Source: Sphingobacteriales bacterium (lineage in GTDB: Bacteria; Bacteroidota; Bacteroidia; Chitinophagales; Chitinophagaceae). Taken from it: a DNA stretch of 38,933 nucleotides. Position 1 is the first letter of the stretch, and every line of letters begins with the position of its first letter. This document shows, one piece after another, positions 7,281 through 15,103 of the stretch. A program made the position numbers and the translations under genes. The stretch covers positions 75,988 to 114,920 of the forward strand of contig JAIXSZ010000020.1 of NCBI GenBank assembly GCA_027484425.1, given 5' to 3'. The notes under the pieces are model-generated. The model saw only the letters and a list, made by a program, of their open reading frames with translations. It searched no databases and was not told where the DNA came from.

Positions 7281-8795
7281 ATGGATCGCAAAATACAATC
7301 TGCGCTTATCTCGGTATTTTACAAAGACGGTTTGGAACCCATAGTACGCAAGCTACATGAGCAGGGCGTTACCATTTACTCCACTGGTGGCACACAGTCG
7401 TTCATAGAGCAGTTAGGCATTCCCTGCACTGCTGTAGAAAGTGTTACTGGTTACCCATCTATTTTGGGTGGCAGAGTAAAAACACTACACCCACGCGTAT
7501 TTGGTGGTATACTTGCCCGTCGCGATTTACCAGAAGATATCAGCCAAACGCAGGAATATGGCATTCCATTGCTCGACCTTGTGATTGTAGACCTGTATCC
7601 GTTTGAAGAAACACTGAAACAAACCACCGACGAAAAAACCATCATCGAGAAAATAGACATTGGTGGCGTGTCGCTTATACGTGCCGCTGGCAAAAACTAT
7701 AAGGACGTAGTTATTGTTGCGTCTCGCAATCAGTACGCAAACCTGCTCCAGTTACTAGACAAAGACAATGGGAACACTACACTAGCCGACCGACGTTCGT
7801 TCGCAGCAGCGGCTTTTGCCGAATGTGCGCACTATGATGTGGCTATTTCTGATTACTTCAACAGTGGCGCCGACGCTATAGGTTTTCAGTTATCGCATGG
7901 CAACAAACAGCACCTGCGCTATGGTGAAAATCCTCATCAGCAAGCTGCCTTCTATGGCAATCTCGATGAACTCTTCACCAAGCTCAATGGCAAAGAACTG
8001 TCTTACAATAACCTGGTAGATGTAGATGCTGCTTGTCAAATAATATCAGAATTTAGCGAGCCTACATTTGCGGTCATCAAGCACACCAATGTTTGTGGCA
8101 TAGCCACACGCAGCAATGTATCTGCCGCCTGGGATGCCGCTCTCGCCGGCGACCCAGAAAGTGCATTTGGAGGGGTGCTCATCACCAACCAAACCATCAA
8201 TGCATCAGTAGCCGGAAAAATAAGTGAGTTGTTCTTCGAAATCCTCATTGCTCCTGGTTACGACGAGGATGCACTGACCATACTCAAAACCAAGAAAAAC
8301 CGTATTCTACTTCAGCAAAAACAATCTTTTTTTCCAACACGCGAGTATAAGCGCATACTGAATGGCGTACTAGTTCAGGCAGCAGACAACACCAACTTTA
8401 CTGAGTGGACTGAAGCTGGTGCTCGTAACTGCACAGAGACTGAGCACACTGATTTGTTGTTTGCCAATATCGTTTGCAAACACCTGAAATCAAATGCAAT
8501 AGCGATAGTAAAAGACCGCCAGCTGATAGGCAAGGGTTGCGGACAAACTAGCCGCATAGATGCCCTGCGTCATGCGCTAGACAAGGCTAAACAATCGGGC
8601 TTTGCTACTCAGGGTTCAGTACTTGCTTCTGATGCCTTTTTCCCGTTCGACGATTGTGTGCGTATGGCTCACGATGCTGGTATTAATGCTGTAATACAGC
8701 CCGGCGGCTCAGTGCGCGATGCAGATAGCATCACCTACTGCAAGGCCAACAATATGGCTATGGTAATGACCCAGCTCAGGCACTTCAAGCACTAA
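7281..8795 (+). CDS. purH: Bifunctional AICAR transformylase / IMP cyclohydrolase
   Basis: 504 aa from the ATG at 7281 (MDRKIQSALISVFYKDGLEP). It catalyses the last two steps of purine synthesis: formylation of AICAR, then ring closure to IMP. The N-terminal MGS-like cyclohydrolase domain covers about residues 1-195, with IYSTGGTQ, VTGYPSILGGRVKTLHPRV and IDIGGVSLIRAAGKN. The C-terminal transformylase carries YGENPHQQAAFYG, LSYNNLVDVDAA, the catalytic Lys-His pair in FAVIKHTNVCGIA, ESAFGGV, SDAFFPFDD and the terminal IQPGGSVRD. All hallmark blocks are intact. Monocistronic, with its own promoter and a strong terminator. Confidence 0.97.
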   Translation: MDRKIQSALISVFYKDGLEPIVRKLHEQGVTIYSTGGTQSFIEQLGIPCTAVESVTGYPSILGGRVKTLHPRVFGGILARRDLPEDISQTQEYGIPLLDLVIVDLYPFEETLKQTTDEKTIIEKIDIGGVSLIRAAGKNYKDVVIVASRNQYANLLQLLDKDNGNTTLADRRSFAAAAFAECAHYDVAISDYFNSGADAIGFQLSHGNKQHLRYGENPHQQAAFYGNLDELFTKLNGKELSYNNLVDVDAACQIISEFSEPTFAVIKHTNVCGIATRSNVSAAWDAALAGDPESAFGGVLITNQTINASVAGKISELFFEILIAPGYDEDALTILKTKKNRILLQQKQSFFPTREYKRILNGVLVQAADNTNFTEWTEAGARNCTETEHTDLLFANIVCKHLKSNAIAIVKDRQLIGKGCGQTSRIDALRHALDKAKQSGFATQGSVLASDAFFPFDDCVRMAHDAGINAVIQPGGSVRDADSITYCKANNMAMVMTQLRHFKH

Positions 8796-8816
8796 CAGTT
8801 CAAAGCATAAAATACG

Positions 8817-8852
8817 AACAGCCCCGGAATACGATATCCCGGGGCTGTTTAT
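8817..8852 (+). terminator. Bidirectional terminator between purH and the FMN reductase gene
   Basis: GC-rich 11-bp perfect stem (8817-8827 with 8839-8849) and 11-nt loop, followed by a T-rich tail. It ends 15 bp before the stop of the convergent minus-strand gene, so it likely serves both. Confidence 0.8.
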
Positions 8853-8866
8853 TTATGTTCAATAAT

Positions 8867-9427
8867 CTATGCCTTCATTCTGTCATTAGCTGTGATGCAC
8901 CACAGCAGTTCCTTCACAAACACTGCTGTGCGTTTATCCATAGCTGCTTTGTCTGCCGGCACGCCATGTTCGTCTATCTGTTTGCTGATATTGGGCACTG
9001 GAAGCATGGCAGGCACAGTCCATGCCTTCATCTTCCAAAGGGTAAACTGCAATGATGTTATGACCTGTGTACCCCCAAAAGCTCCATCTGAAACCGTAGC
9101 GATAGCTACAGGCTTTCGGTGCCACTCATCATACATCAGGTCTACTACATTTTTCAGGCTGGCAGGGTAGCCACCATTGTACTCTGGTGTCACTATTATC
9201 ACACCATCAGCCGCTTTTATCTTTTCAGCAAAGGCAACCGTCTCAGGTAGTGGAGACGCTTGCAGCCTCAAGCGCTCATCAAACACTGGAAAGTTATACG
9301 CCTTTAGGTCTAGTATCTCAACACTACCCGCTGCCTGATCTTCTATGTATTGTTTCAGATAAGTAGCTACTCGCTGGCTGTACCTTCCGGTACGCACACT
9401 GGCGGCTATTATGGTTATATGTGGCAT
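8867..9427 (-). CDS. NADPH-dependent FMN reductase family flavoprotein
   Basis: 186 aa flavodoxin-like protein. The N-terminal phosphate loop IIAASVRTGRYSQRVA (about 6-21) binds FMN phosphate. VTPEYNGGYPASLKNVVD (79-96) is the family signature contacting the isoalloxazine. SDGAFGG near 113-119 is the third FMN-contacting loop. Members (ChrR, azoreductase-like, YieF) reduce quinones, FMN, azo dyes or chromate with NAD(P)H; the physiological substrate here is unknown. It lies 37 bp downstream of asd on the same strand and may be co-transcribed with it. Confidence 0.9.
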   Translation of the reverse strand: MPHITIIAASVRTGRYSQRVATYLKQYIEDQAAGSVEILDLKAYNFPVFDERLRLQASPLPETVAFAEKIKAADGVIIVTPEYNGGYPASLKNVVDLMYDEWHRKPVAIATVSDGAFGGTQVITSLQFTLWKMKAWTVPAMLPVPNISKQIDEHGVPADKAAMDKRTAVFVKELLWCITANDRMKA

Positions 9428-9464
9428 TGCTGTTAGATTGAGGTTGTTCTCTAGTGAAGTTATG

Positions 9465-10454
9465 CTATATCCATCCGTTATTGTGCAATACTTTAGCTAT
9501 CTGCACGGCATTGGTGGCAGCTCCTTTTCTCAGGTTGTCAGCTACTATCCAGCAGTTTAAGGTGTTAGGTTGGGTATGGTCTCTACGTATCCTGCCCACA
9601 AACACTTCATCCTTACCCTCTGCATCTATGGGCATAGGGTAGCCATTCATAGCAGGGTTATCTACCACCACTACCCCCGACTGGTTAGACAGTAGCTCTT
9701 TCACATCGCTTTCTTCAAAGTCTCGTATCATTTCCATATTCACGCTCTCGCTATGCCCGCCCACTACTGGCACTCTTACTGTTGTAGCCGATACCTTTAT
9801 GCTTTCATCCCCCATTATTTTGCAGGTTTCCTGCGCCATTTTCATTTCTTCCTTAGTATAGCCATTCTCCAGAAACACATCTATATGTGGCAACACATTA
9901 AGGTCTATAATGTGCGGATACACTTTATGCTCCTTACTACCCGCCCGCTGATTCATTAGTTCTGCCACAGCATTCTGCCCAGTGCCACTCACGCTTTGGT
10001 AAGTGCTTACTACCACACGTTTTATGCCATATTTTTTGTGCAGTGGCATCAGCACCATTACCATTTGTATGGTAGAGCAGTTAGGGTTGGCTATTATATA
10101 GTCGTTTTCGGTAAGTACATGGCCATTTACCTCAGGTACCACTAGTTTTATATCTTCCTTCATTCTCCATGCCGATGAATTATCCACCACCCTGCAACCC
10201 ACTGCCGCAAACTGTGGTGCCAGCTCCAGCGATGTACTACCACCCGCCGAAAACAACGCCAGCGCAGGGCGCATAGCTATAGCAGTAGCCGCCGACACTA
10301 CTGGATATTCCTTGCCCTTATACACCACCACCTTGCCCACCGACTTGTCAGAAGCCACAGGTATCAGTTCTGTAACAGGGAAATTCCTTTCTTCCAGTAT
10401 TTTTATAATGGTGCTACCCACCAGACCAGTGGCACCTACTACAGCTACTTTCAT
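9465..10454 (-). CDS. asd: Aspartate-semialdehyde dehydrogenase
   Basis: 329 aa. Reduces aspartyl phosphate to aspartate semialdehyde, the branch point to lysine/diaminopimelate, threonine and methionine. The NADP-binding motif is VVGATGLVG (5-13). The catalytic Cys is C126 in NPNCSTIQ, the substrate Gln lies in TYQSVSGTGQ (151-160), and R228/H234 in VRVPVVGGHSE complete the active site. Length matches the short bacterial class. Upstream is a -7 TACCTTTG (10473-10480, minus). The helicase gene lies 104 bp further upstream on the same strand. Confidence 0.96.
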   Translation of the reverse strand: MKVAVVGATGLVGSTIIKILEERNFPVTELIPVASDKSVGKVVVYKGKEYPVVSAATAIAMRPALALFSAGGSTSLELAPQFAAVGCRVVDNSSAWRMKEDIKLVVPEVNGHVLTENDYIIANPNCSTIQMVMVLMPLHKKYGIKRVVVSTYQSVSGTGQNAVAELMNQRAGSKEHKVYPHIIDLNVLPHIDVFLENGYTKEEMKMAQETCKIMGDESIKVSATTVRVPVVGGHSESVNMEMIRDFEESDVKELLSNQSGVVVVDNPAMNGYPMPIDAEGKDEVFVGRIRRDHTQPNTLNCWIVADNLRKGAATNAVQIAKVLHNNGWI

Positions 10455-10472
10455 AAACTTTGTTTTGTGCTA

Positions 10473-10480
10473 CAAAGGTA
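10473..10480 (-). promoter_or_regulatory. -7 promoter element of asd (TACCTTTG)
   Basis: Exact TAnnTTTG match on the minus strand, 19 bp before the ATG. No TTG at the standard spacing was seen. Confidence 0.5.
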
Positions 10481-10558
10481 GTGTAGGTATGTGTTTGGTG
10501 GTAGGTTTTTGTATTTTGCTGTTGCCTATCTCTAGCTTTCCTTTGTCGTGACAGACCC

Positions 10559-12400
10559 TCACTGCACCTTCTCCACCACACTAGTCGCTGCTACCAGCAC
10601 CACATCTTGTAGTTGTCTGCGCTTCACCACCAGTGTTGTTTTCATTTCAGCCCACAGCTTTGTTTGTTTGGCCACCTTAGGGTGTTTATCTAGCTCTATG
10701 AAGTGGGCATCTATCCACTGCACACAGGGCGATATCACCTGTGTCGTAAAGTACTTCACTGCTGCTTGCTGGCGCTCCAGCAACAAGGTTGTGTTTCGGC
10801 TCAGTATTAGTTCGCGCATTTGTGCACCAAAGGTCTCTGCATGAGCATTGGCTTTTTCCAGTGTGCGCAGCAGCCTGTCTTGCAGCTCCAGGTTTTCAGT
10901 TTTTGGCCCTGTTTTTCTTTTCATTAATTCGGGCAACATTTGTTTGGTTTGGGTCACCAACTCGTCTAGCGCAAATGTTTTTTGCATTCTCGCCGCTTTT
11001 GCTTTCAGCGCGCTCTCTTCTAGTACTGCTTCTAGTTCATCTTCTTCGCTTTCGTACTCTGAGAATTCTGTCACCCTTCTATCCACCATTACATTGCTTT
11101 GCATGAGCTTGCTACGCAGCACTATGCCCTCCAGCGATGTGCACCTGCTTAGCGCCACATACACCTGCCCCGGCGCAAACGACCTATTTAGGTCTACTAC
11201 TGCTTTCTCTAACGTCAGTCCCTGACTTTTATGCACCGTCACAGCCCATGCCAGCCGCAGCGGAAACTGGCTAAAGCTTCCCGTTTCCTCTTCTTCTACA
11301 TTATTGGTGTGTCTGTTCAGTGTATACTTCACATTTCGCCATGCATCCATTGGCACTTCTACCTTGTCCTCTCGATCAGCGAAACTCACCCATATACCTC
11401 CAGCATTTATATCTGCTATGGTGCCTATTTTCCCATTATAGAATCTTCGGGGCTGTTGCAAGTCATTTTTTATGAACATTACCTGTGCGCCACGTTTCAG
11501 TTGCAGCACCCGCTCACCGGGTATGCTTTTTTCGTTTACTTCACCCGTTATTATAGCTTCAAATTGATGCAGCACACCATCTATTTGTGCCAATTCGCGC
11601 TGGTTTATTTCGTCGGCTATGTGGTTGTGGGTACACAGTATAATATAGCCAGCCTCTTTAGGTGGCTCTGGGTTATACCTTTCATTGAGTAGACTGATGT
11701 CGGCAGTAGTTACATCACCATTTCTTACCCTATTGAGTATGTCTATAAATGCCTGATCTTTCTGTCGGTAAATCTTTTTCAGCTCTATATATACAGGTGG
11801 GTGGTGCATTAAAACCTGCGAGTGAAAAAAGTAAGGTCCTTTATAGAAGCTACCCAGTATCTCCCACTCTTCCTCACGCACCACAGGTGGCAACTGAAAT
11901 GGGTCGCCTATGAGCACCACCTGCAAGCCACCAAATGGCTGATACGGATTGCGACGCACATGGCGCAACACCAGATCTACTGCATCTAGCACATCAGCAC
12001 GCACCATGCTCACCTCATCTATAATCAGCAATTCTAGCCTGCGTATCAGATTTATTTTGGGTTCTTTCAGCCGAAGGTTGGCTATCAGAGAGTGCTTATC
12101 CTGCGTACCATCTGCCTTCTTCCCAAATCCACCCCCATTGCCCGGCACAAAGGGCCCCAGCGGCAGTTGCAAAAAAGAGTGAATGGTCTCTCCACCTGCA
12201 TTCATAGCCGCTACACCTGTAGGTGCTACTACTGCTATTTGCTTGCCGCAATGCTCCCGTATATACTTCAGAAAAGTAGTCTTGCCCGTACCTGCCCTAC
12301 CTGTCAGGAACAGGTTTTCATCTGTCTCTGTCACAAAAGCCACCGCCTTCTGAAAAAAGACATTATCGGTATCTACTACAAAAGTATTGGTTTGAGACAT
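10559..12400 (-). CDS. Pif1/RecD2-like superfamily 1B DNA helicase
   Basis: 613 aa. Walker A GRAGTGKTT (34-42) and motif Ia VVAPTGVAAMNAGGETIHSF (57-76) are present. Walker B is LLIIDEVSMV (124-133; D128, E129). Motif III is LIGDPFQLPPV, motif V/VI is TVHKSQGLTLEKAVVDL with YVALSRCTSLEGI. These place it in the Pif1/RecD group of 5'-3' helicases, widely found in Bacteroidota as stand-alone genes. The C-terminal ~150 residues after the helicase core are helical, Lys/Glu-rich and of no recognised domain; they may be an accessory or nucleic-acid-binding tail. Likely role is replication or recombination of structured DNA; the exact task is not shown. A -7 TATATTTG lies at 12434-12441 (minus). Confidence 0.9.
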   Translation of the reverse strand: MSQTNTFVVDTDNVFFQKAVAFVTETDENLFLTGRAGTGKTTFLKYIREHCGKQIAVVAPTGVAAMNAGGETIHSFLQLPLGPFVPGNGGGFGKKADGTQDKHSLIANLRLKEPKINLIRRLELLIIDEVSMVRADVLDAVDLVLRHVRRNPYQPFGGLQVVLIGDPFQLPPVVREEEWEILGSFYKGPYFFHSQVLMHHPPVYIELKKIYRQKDQAFIDILNRVRNGDVTTADISLLNERYNPEPPKEAGYIILCTHNHIADEINQRELAQIDGVLHQFEAIITGEVNEKSIPGERVLQLKRGAQVMFIKNDLQQPRRFYNGKIGTIADINAGGIWVSFADREDKVEVPMDAWRNVKYTLNRHTNNVEEEETGSFSQFPLRLAWAVTVHKSQGLTLEKAVVDLNRSFAPGQVYVALSRCTSLEGIVLRSKLMQSNVMVDRRVTEFSEYESEEDELEAVLEESALKAKAARMQKTFALDELVTQTKQMLPELMKRKTGPKTENLELQDRLLRTLEKANAHAETFGAQMRELILSRNTTLLLERQQAAVKYFTTQVISPCVQWIDAHFIELDKHPKVAKQTKLWAEMKTTLVVKRRQLQDVVLVAATSVVEKVQ

Positions 12401-12433
12401 AAGCTAATGACGGGTAACAACGCTACCGGGTGT

Positions 12434-12441
12434 CAAATATA
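12434..12441 (-). promoter_or_regulatory. -7 promoter element of the Pif1-like gene (TATATTTG)
   Basis: Exact TAnnTTTG on the minus strand, 33 bp upstream of the ATG at 12400, in the divergent gap with the histidine kinase gene. Confidence 0.45.
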
Positions 12442-12566
12442 CGACTGATGCGTGTAGGTGACGTTTATTCCATTACGTCTGTTGGTTTCATCACTCTTTT
12501 CCAGTACTTCATCACATATTGTTGCAGATATAGTCTTATTGCAGTTTTTTTGATAAAAAAGTAATC

Positions 12567-14297
12567 ATGCTCCGCTACCTAAGCCAGCTACCCACCGCCG
12601 TCAGGCACTTCTTTTTCTGGACGTTTACCATAGCTGTCCTATACGTATCGGCTATAATAGTCGCAAAGCCAAGCCCTATTCATTATGAAGCGATTTTATC
12701 TGAAGGATTTCTTACGAATGAACTTGTTGAAATTGCATCTGCTGTGCTATTGGGTATGATACATTACCGCTTGCTCGTATTGCCCTACCTTGTTAAACAC
12801 AAATATGTACAATATGCCCTTACGATGATACCATTTTTAATGGTTGCTGTATTATCTATCTTATTGCCCGAATTTATCTACAACTCTTCTTTCTTATCCT
12901 TTAAGAACATATCTTATTTGCTACAGCATATTTTCATTTCCATGGTAATATTTTATTTGCCTTTTGCGGCATTATATGCCTGTATAGAAAACATAAAAAG
13001 GTCAATAATCTTAAACAGAGATATAGAGTACAACAAGCGAAAAACTGCTGCACTGTTGCTGAAAAGCAAATTAGATACACACTTTCTCTTCAATGCACTG
13101 AACACAATCTATGCCATAGCACTACAAGAGCAGGCAAACAAAACACTGACCCTCATTGATACCCTTTCTGAACAGCTACGGACAAAACTCAGCAGTGCTG
13201 ACGGCAACAAAATCACAGCTCCTACCCACAACCATTACAAAGATCACACTATCCTTGACGGCATTAAAAACACCACTTTAAGGCACTTTTTCATTATTAC
13301 ATTATCACTTACAGCCTTTATGCTATTGCCACCGCTGTTATCGGCAAGTAAGTGGTCTCAGCAAGATTATATTCGCTATTTGTTTTACATTCCACTTACC
13401 ATTTGTATGCTTACTACAATGGTTGTTGGTCACTATCTCTGTTTATACAAGCCCAATTTTATGGTGGGTAAGTATTGGCGTTATTTATGCTACTTGTTTC
13501 CATTTCTACTTTTAATGATTGGGGTAGACGTTGTATTAGATACTGTCTTTCTTATGTGGATAGAGTCATTCACGTTCAAAGAAGATTTCTACAAAATTAT
13601 TCAAATTGCCACGACACGTATGGTTATTGCTGGGTCGGTGATGGCAGCAATATATGCGGTATACAGCCACTACCATTTCCTTCAACAGTCCATTAGATAT
13701 TACAATACTCAGAGCAGAGAAAATGAATTAAAAATGCTTGCAGAAAGAGTAGATGCAAAAGAAATTGTAACTAGCCTTGCATCATTAACTAATGGTGCAT
13801 ACTCAGATAATGCGCACCAAACAGCTCAGGCTATCAACGAACTCTCTGCATTATTCAGTTACACCAACGCACAGGCAGATCAATATTTCGTCAATGTTTC
13901 TGATGAATTTGTGTTCTTACAACAGTATGTAGATTTTCAACGTAGGCGCATTTCAGAGAGCGAAAACTTGAAAATAATAGTGCAAATTCAGTACAATAAT
14001 TTGCACGGTAGCATTGCCCCCATGTTGCTACTTCCGTTTATAGAAAATGCCTTCAAGCATGGTATTAGTTATGAGCATAAGTCCGAAATAAACGTAAATA
14101 TTACTGTAGTTGCGCACAGTCTTACTTGCCATATCACCAATACCTTTCATAACCGAAACACAACACAAGATGCTACAGGCATAGGGCTGAGCAACACAGT
14201 AAAAAGACTACAATTGCAGTATGAAGGAAAACACAAACTGATACAGCGTTGTGAAAACAACCATTACGAAGTACTTTTAACTATTGTACTCAATTGA
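12567..14297 (+). CDS. LytS-family sensor histidine kinase with an internal duplication
   Basis: 576 aa. First half: about four membrane helices (roughly 13-32, 52-72, 83-101, 118-140), then a His_kinase block with LDTHFLFNALNTIYAIALQE, where H172 is the expected phospho-acceptor. Instead of an ATPase domain, a second set of about four helices follows (240-260, 273-292, 305-330, 349-365). Then comes a degenerate dimerisation helix lacking HFLFN (VDAKEIVTSLASLTNG, 395-410) and a HATPase domain with N-box LLLPFIENAFKHGI (487-500) and G-box GIGLSNTVKRL (538-548). The two membrane halves share RHFF and KY..Y....PFL patterns, pointing to duplication. It would sense an envelope signal and phosphorylate the regulator encoded 1 nt downstream. 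Confidence 0.85.
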   Translation: MLRYLSQLPTAVRHFFFWTFTIAVLYVSAIIVAKPSPIHYEAILSEGFLTNELVEIASAVLLGMIHYRLLVLPYLVKHKYVQYALTMIPFLMVAVLSILLPEFIYNSSFLSFKNISYLLQHIFISMVIFYLPFAALYACIENIKRSIILNRDIEYNKRKTAALLLKSKLDTHFLFNALNTIYAIALQEQANKTLTLIDTLSEQLRTKLSSADGNKITAPTHNHYKDHTILDGIKNTTLRHFFIITLSLTAFMLLPPLLSASKWSQQDYIRYLFYIPLTICMLTTMVVGHYLCLYKPNFMVGKYWRYLCYLFPFLLLMIGVDVVLDTVFLMWIESFTFKEDFYKIIQIATTRMVIAGSVMAAIYAVYSHYHFLQQSIRYYNTQSRENELKMLAERVDAKEIVTSLASLTNGAYSDNAHQTAQAINELSALFSYTNAQADQYFVNVSDEFVFLQQYVDFQRRRISESENLKIIVQIQYNNLHGSIAPMLLLPFIENAFKHGISYEHKSEINVNITVVAHSLTCHITNTFHNRNTTQDATGIGLSNTVKRLQLQYEGKHKLIQRCENNHYEVLLTIVLN

Positions 14298-14298
14298 T

Positions 14299-14970
14299 AT
14301 GATAAAAGCCATAGCCATAGACGACGAACCCATGGCACTGCAAGTGCTGCAGCACCATGCGGCAAGGATGAACAATATCAGAATCGAGCAAACTTTCACC
14401 AATGCAAGCGAGGGATTGCGATATACCCACCAACACAAGCCCGATTTGGTGTTTTTAGATATAAAAATGCCCGACCATAATGGATTGGATATAGCCATTG
14501 CACTACCTGCTGCTACGCATGTTATATTTACTACTGCCTATTCACAATATGCTGTTCAGGGGTTCGATATCAATGCTACCGATTACCTGTTAAAGCCTAT
14601 CTCTTATCACCGTTTTGTAAAGGCTTGCGCCAAAGTAGAAGAGCGATTATCTACCCCTGCAATCTCTGCCACAATAACAGTACGTGAAAACGGTACTTGG
14701 ATAAGAATCCCCCTCTCACACTTGCTTTTCATTCAGGCTAAAGGCAACTATCTGCATCTTGTCACCACAACCTCCACTCACCTTATCCGCAATACCTTGC
14801 AAGAATTTGCATCCCACTTACCACACACATTTTTAAGGATTAATAAGAGCTACATTGTCAACACTGCTGCTGTAGATGTAGTAGAAAACAATCATGTTAT
14901 TGTTTCTGGCCATAAAGTACCCGTAAGCGCACAGCTACGATCTGCCTTACTCACGTCTCTTCACAAATAG
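14299..14970 (+). CDS. LytTR-family response regulator
   Basis: 223 aa from the ATG at 14299 (MIKAIAIDDEPMALQ), one nucleotide after the kinase stop, so translation is probably coupled. Receiver domain 1-~115: acidic pair D8/D9, phospho-acceptor D54 in LVFLDIKMPDHNG, switch Thr in VIFTTAYSQYAV and Lys in DYLLKPIS. The C-terminal LytTR DNA-binding domain (about 130-223) has IPLSHLLFIQAKGNYLHLV and FLRINKSYIVN. Partner of the duplicated LytS kinase. The regulon is unknown; the next gene (EF-hand membrane protein) is a plausible local target. Confidence 0.93.
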   Translation: MIKAIAIDDEPMALQVLQHHAARMNNIRIEQTFTNASEGLRYTHQHKPDLVFLDIKMPDHNGLDIAIALPAATHVIFTTAYSQYAVQGFDINATDYLLKPISYHRFVKACAKVEERLSTPAISATITVRENGTWIRIPLSHLLFIQAKGNYLHLVTTTSTHLIRNTLQEFASHLPHTFLRINKSYIVNTAAVDVVENNHVIVSGHKVPVSAQLRSALLTSLHK

Positions 14971-15103
14971 CTCACACCCCCCTCCAGTTGTCCTTTTGTT
15001 ATTACTGTCCCTTAGCTACACACACTACACTATTTTTTTTACCTTGCCATAATATTTTGAATTTCTGCACATACGCAACTTTTCAATCTAAACACACTTG
15101 CTT

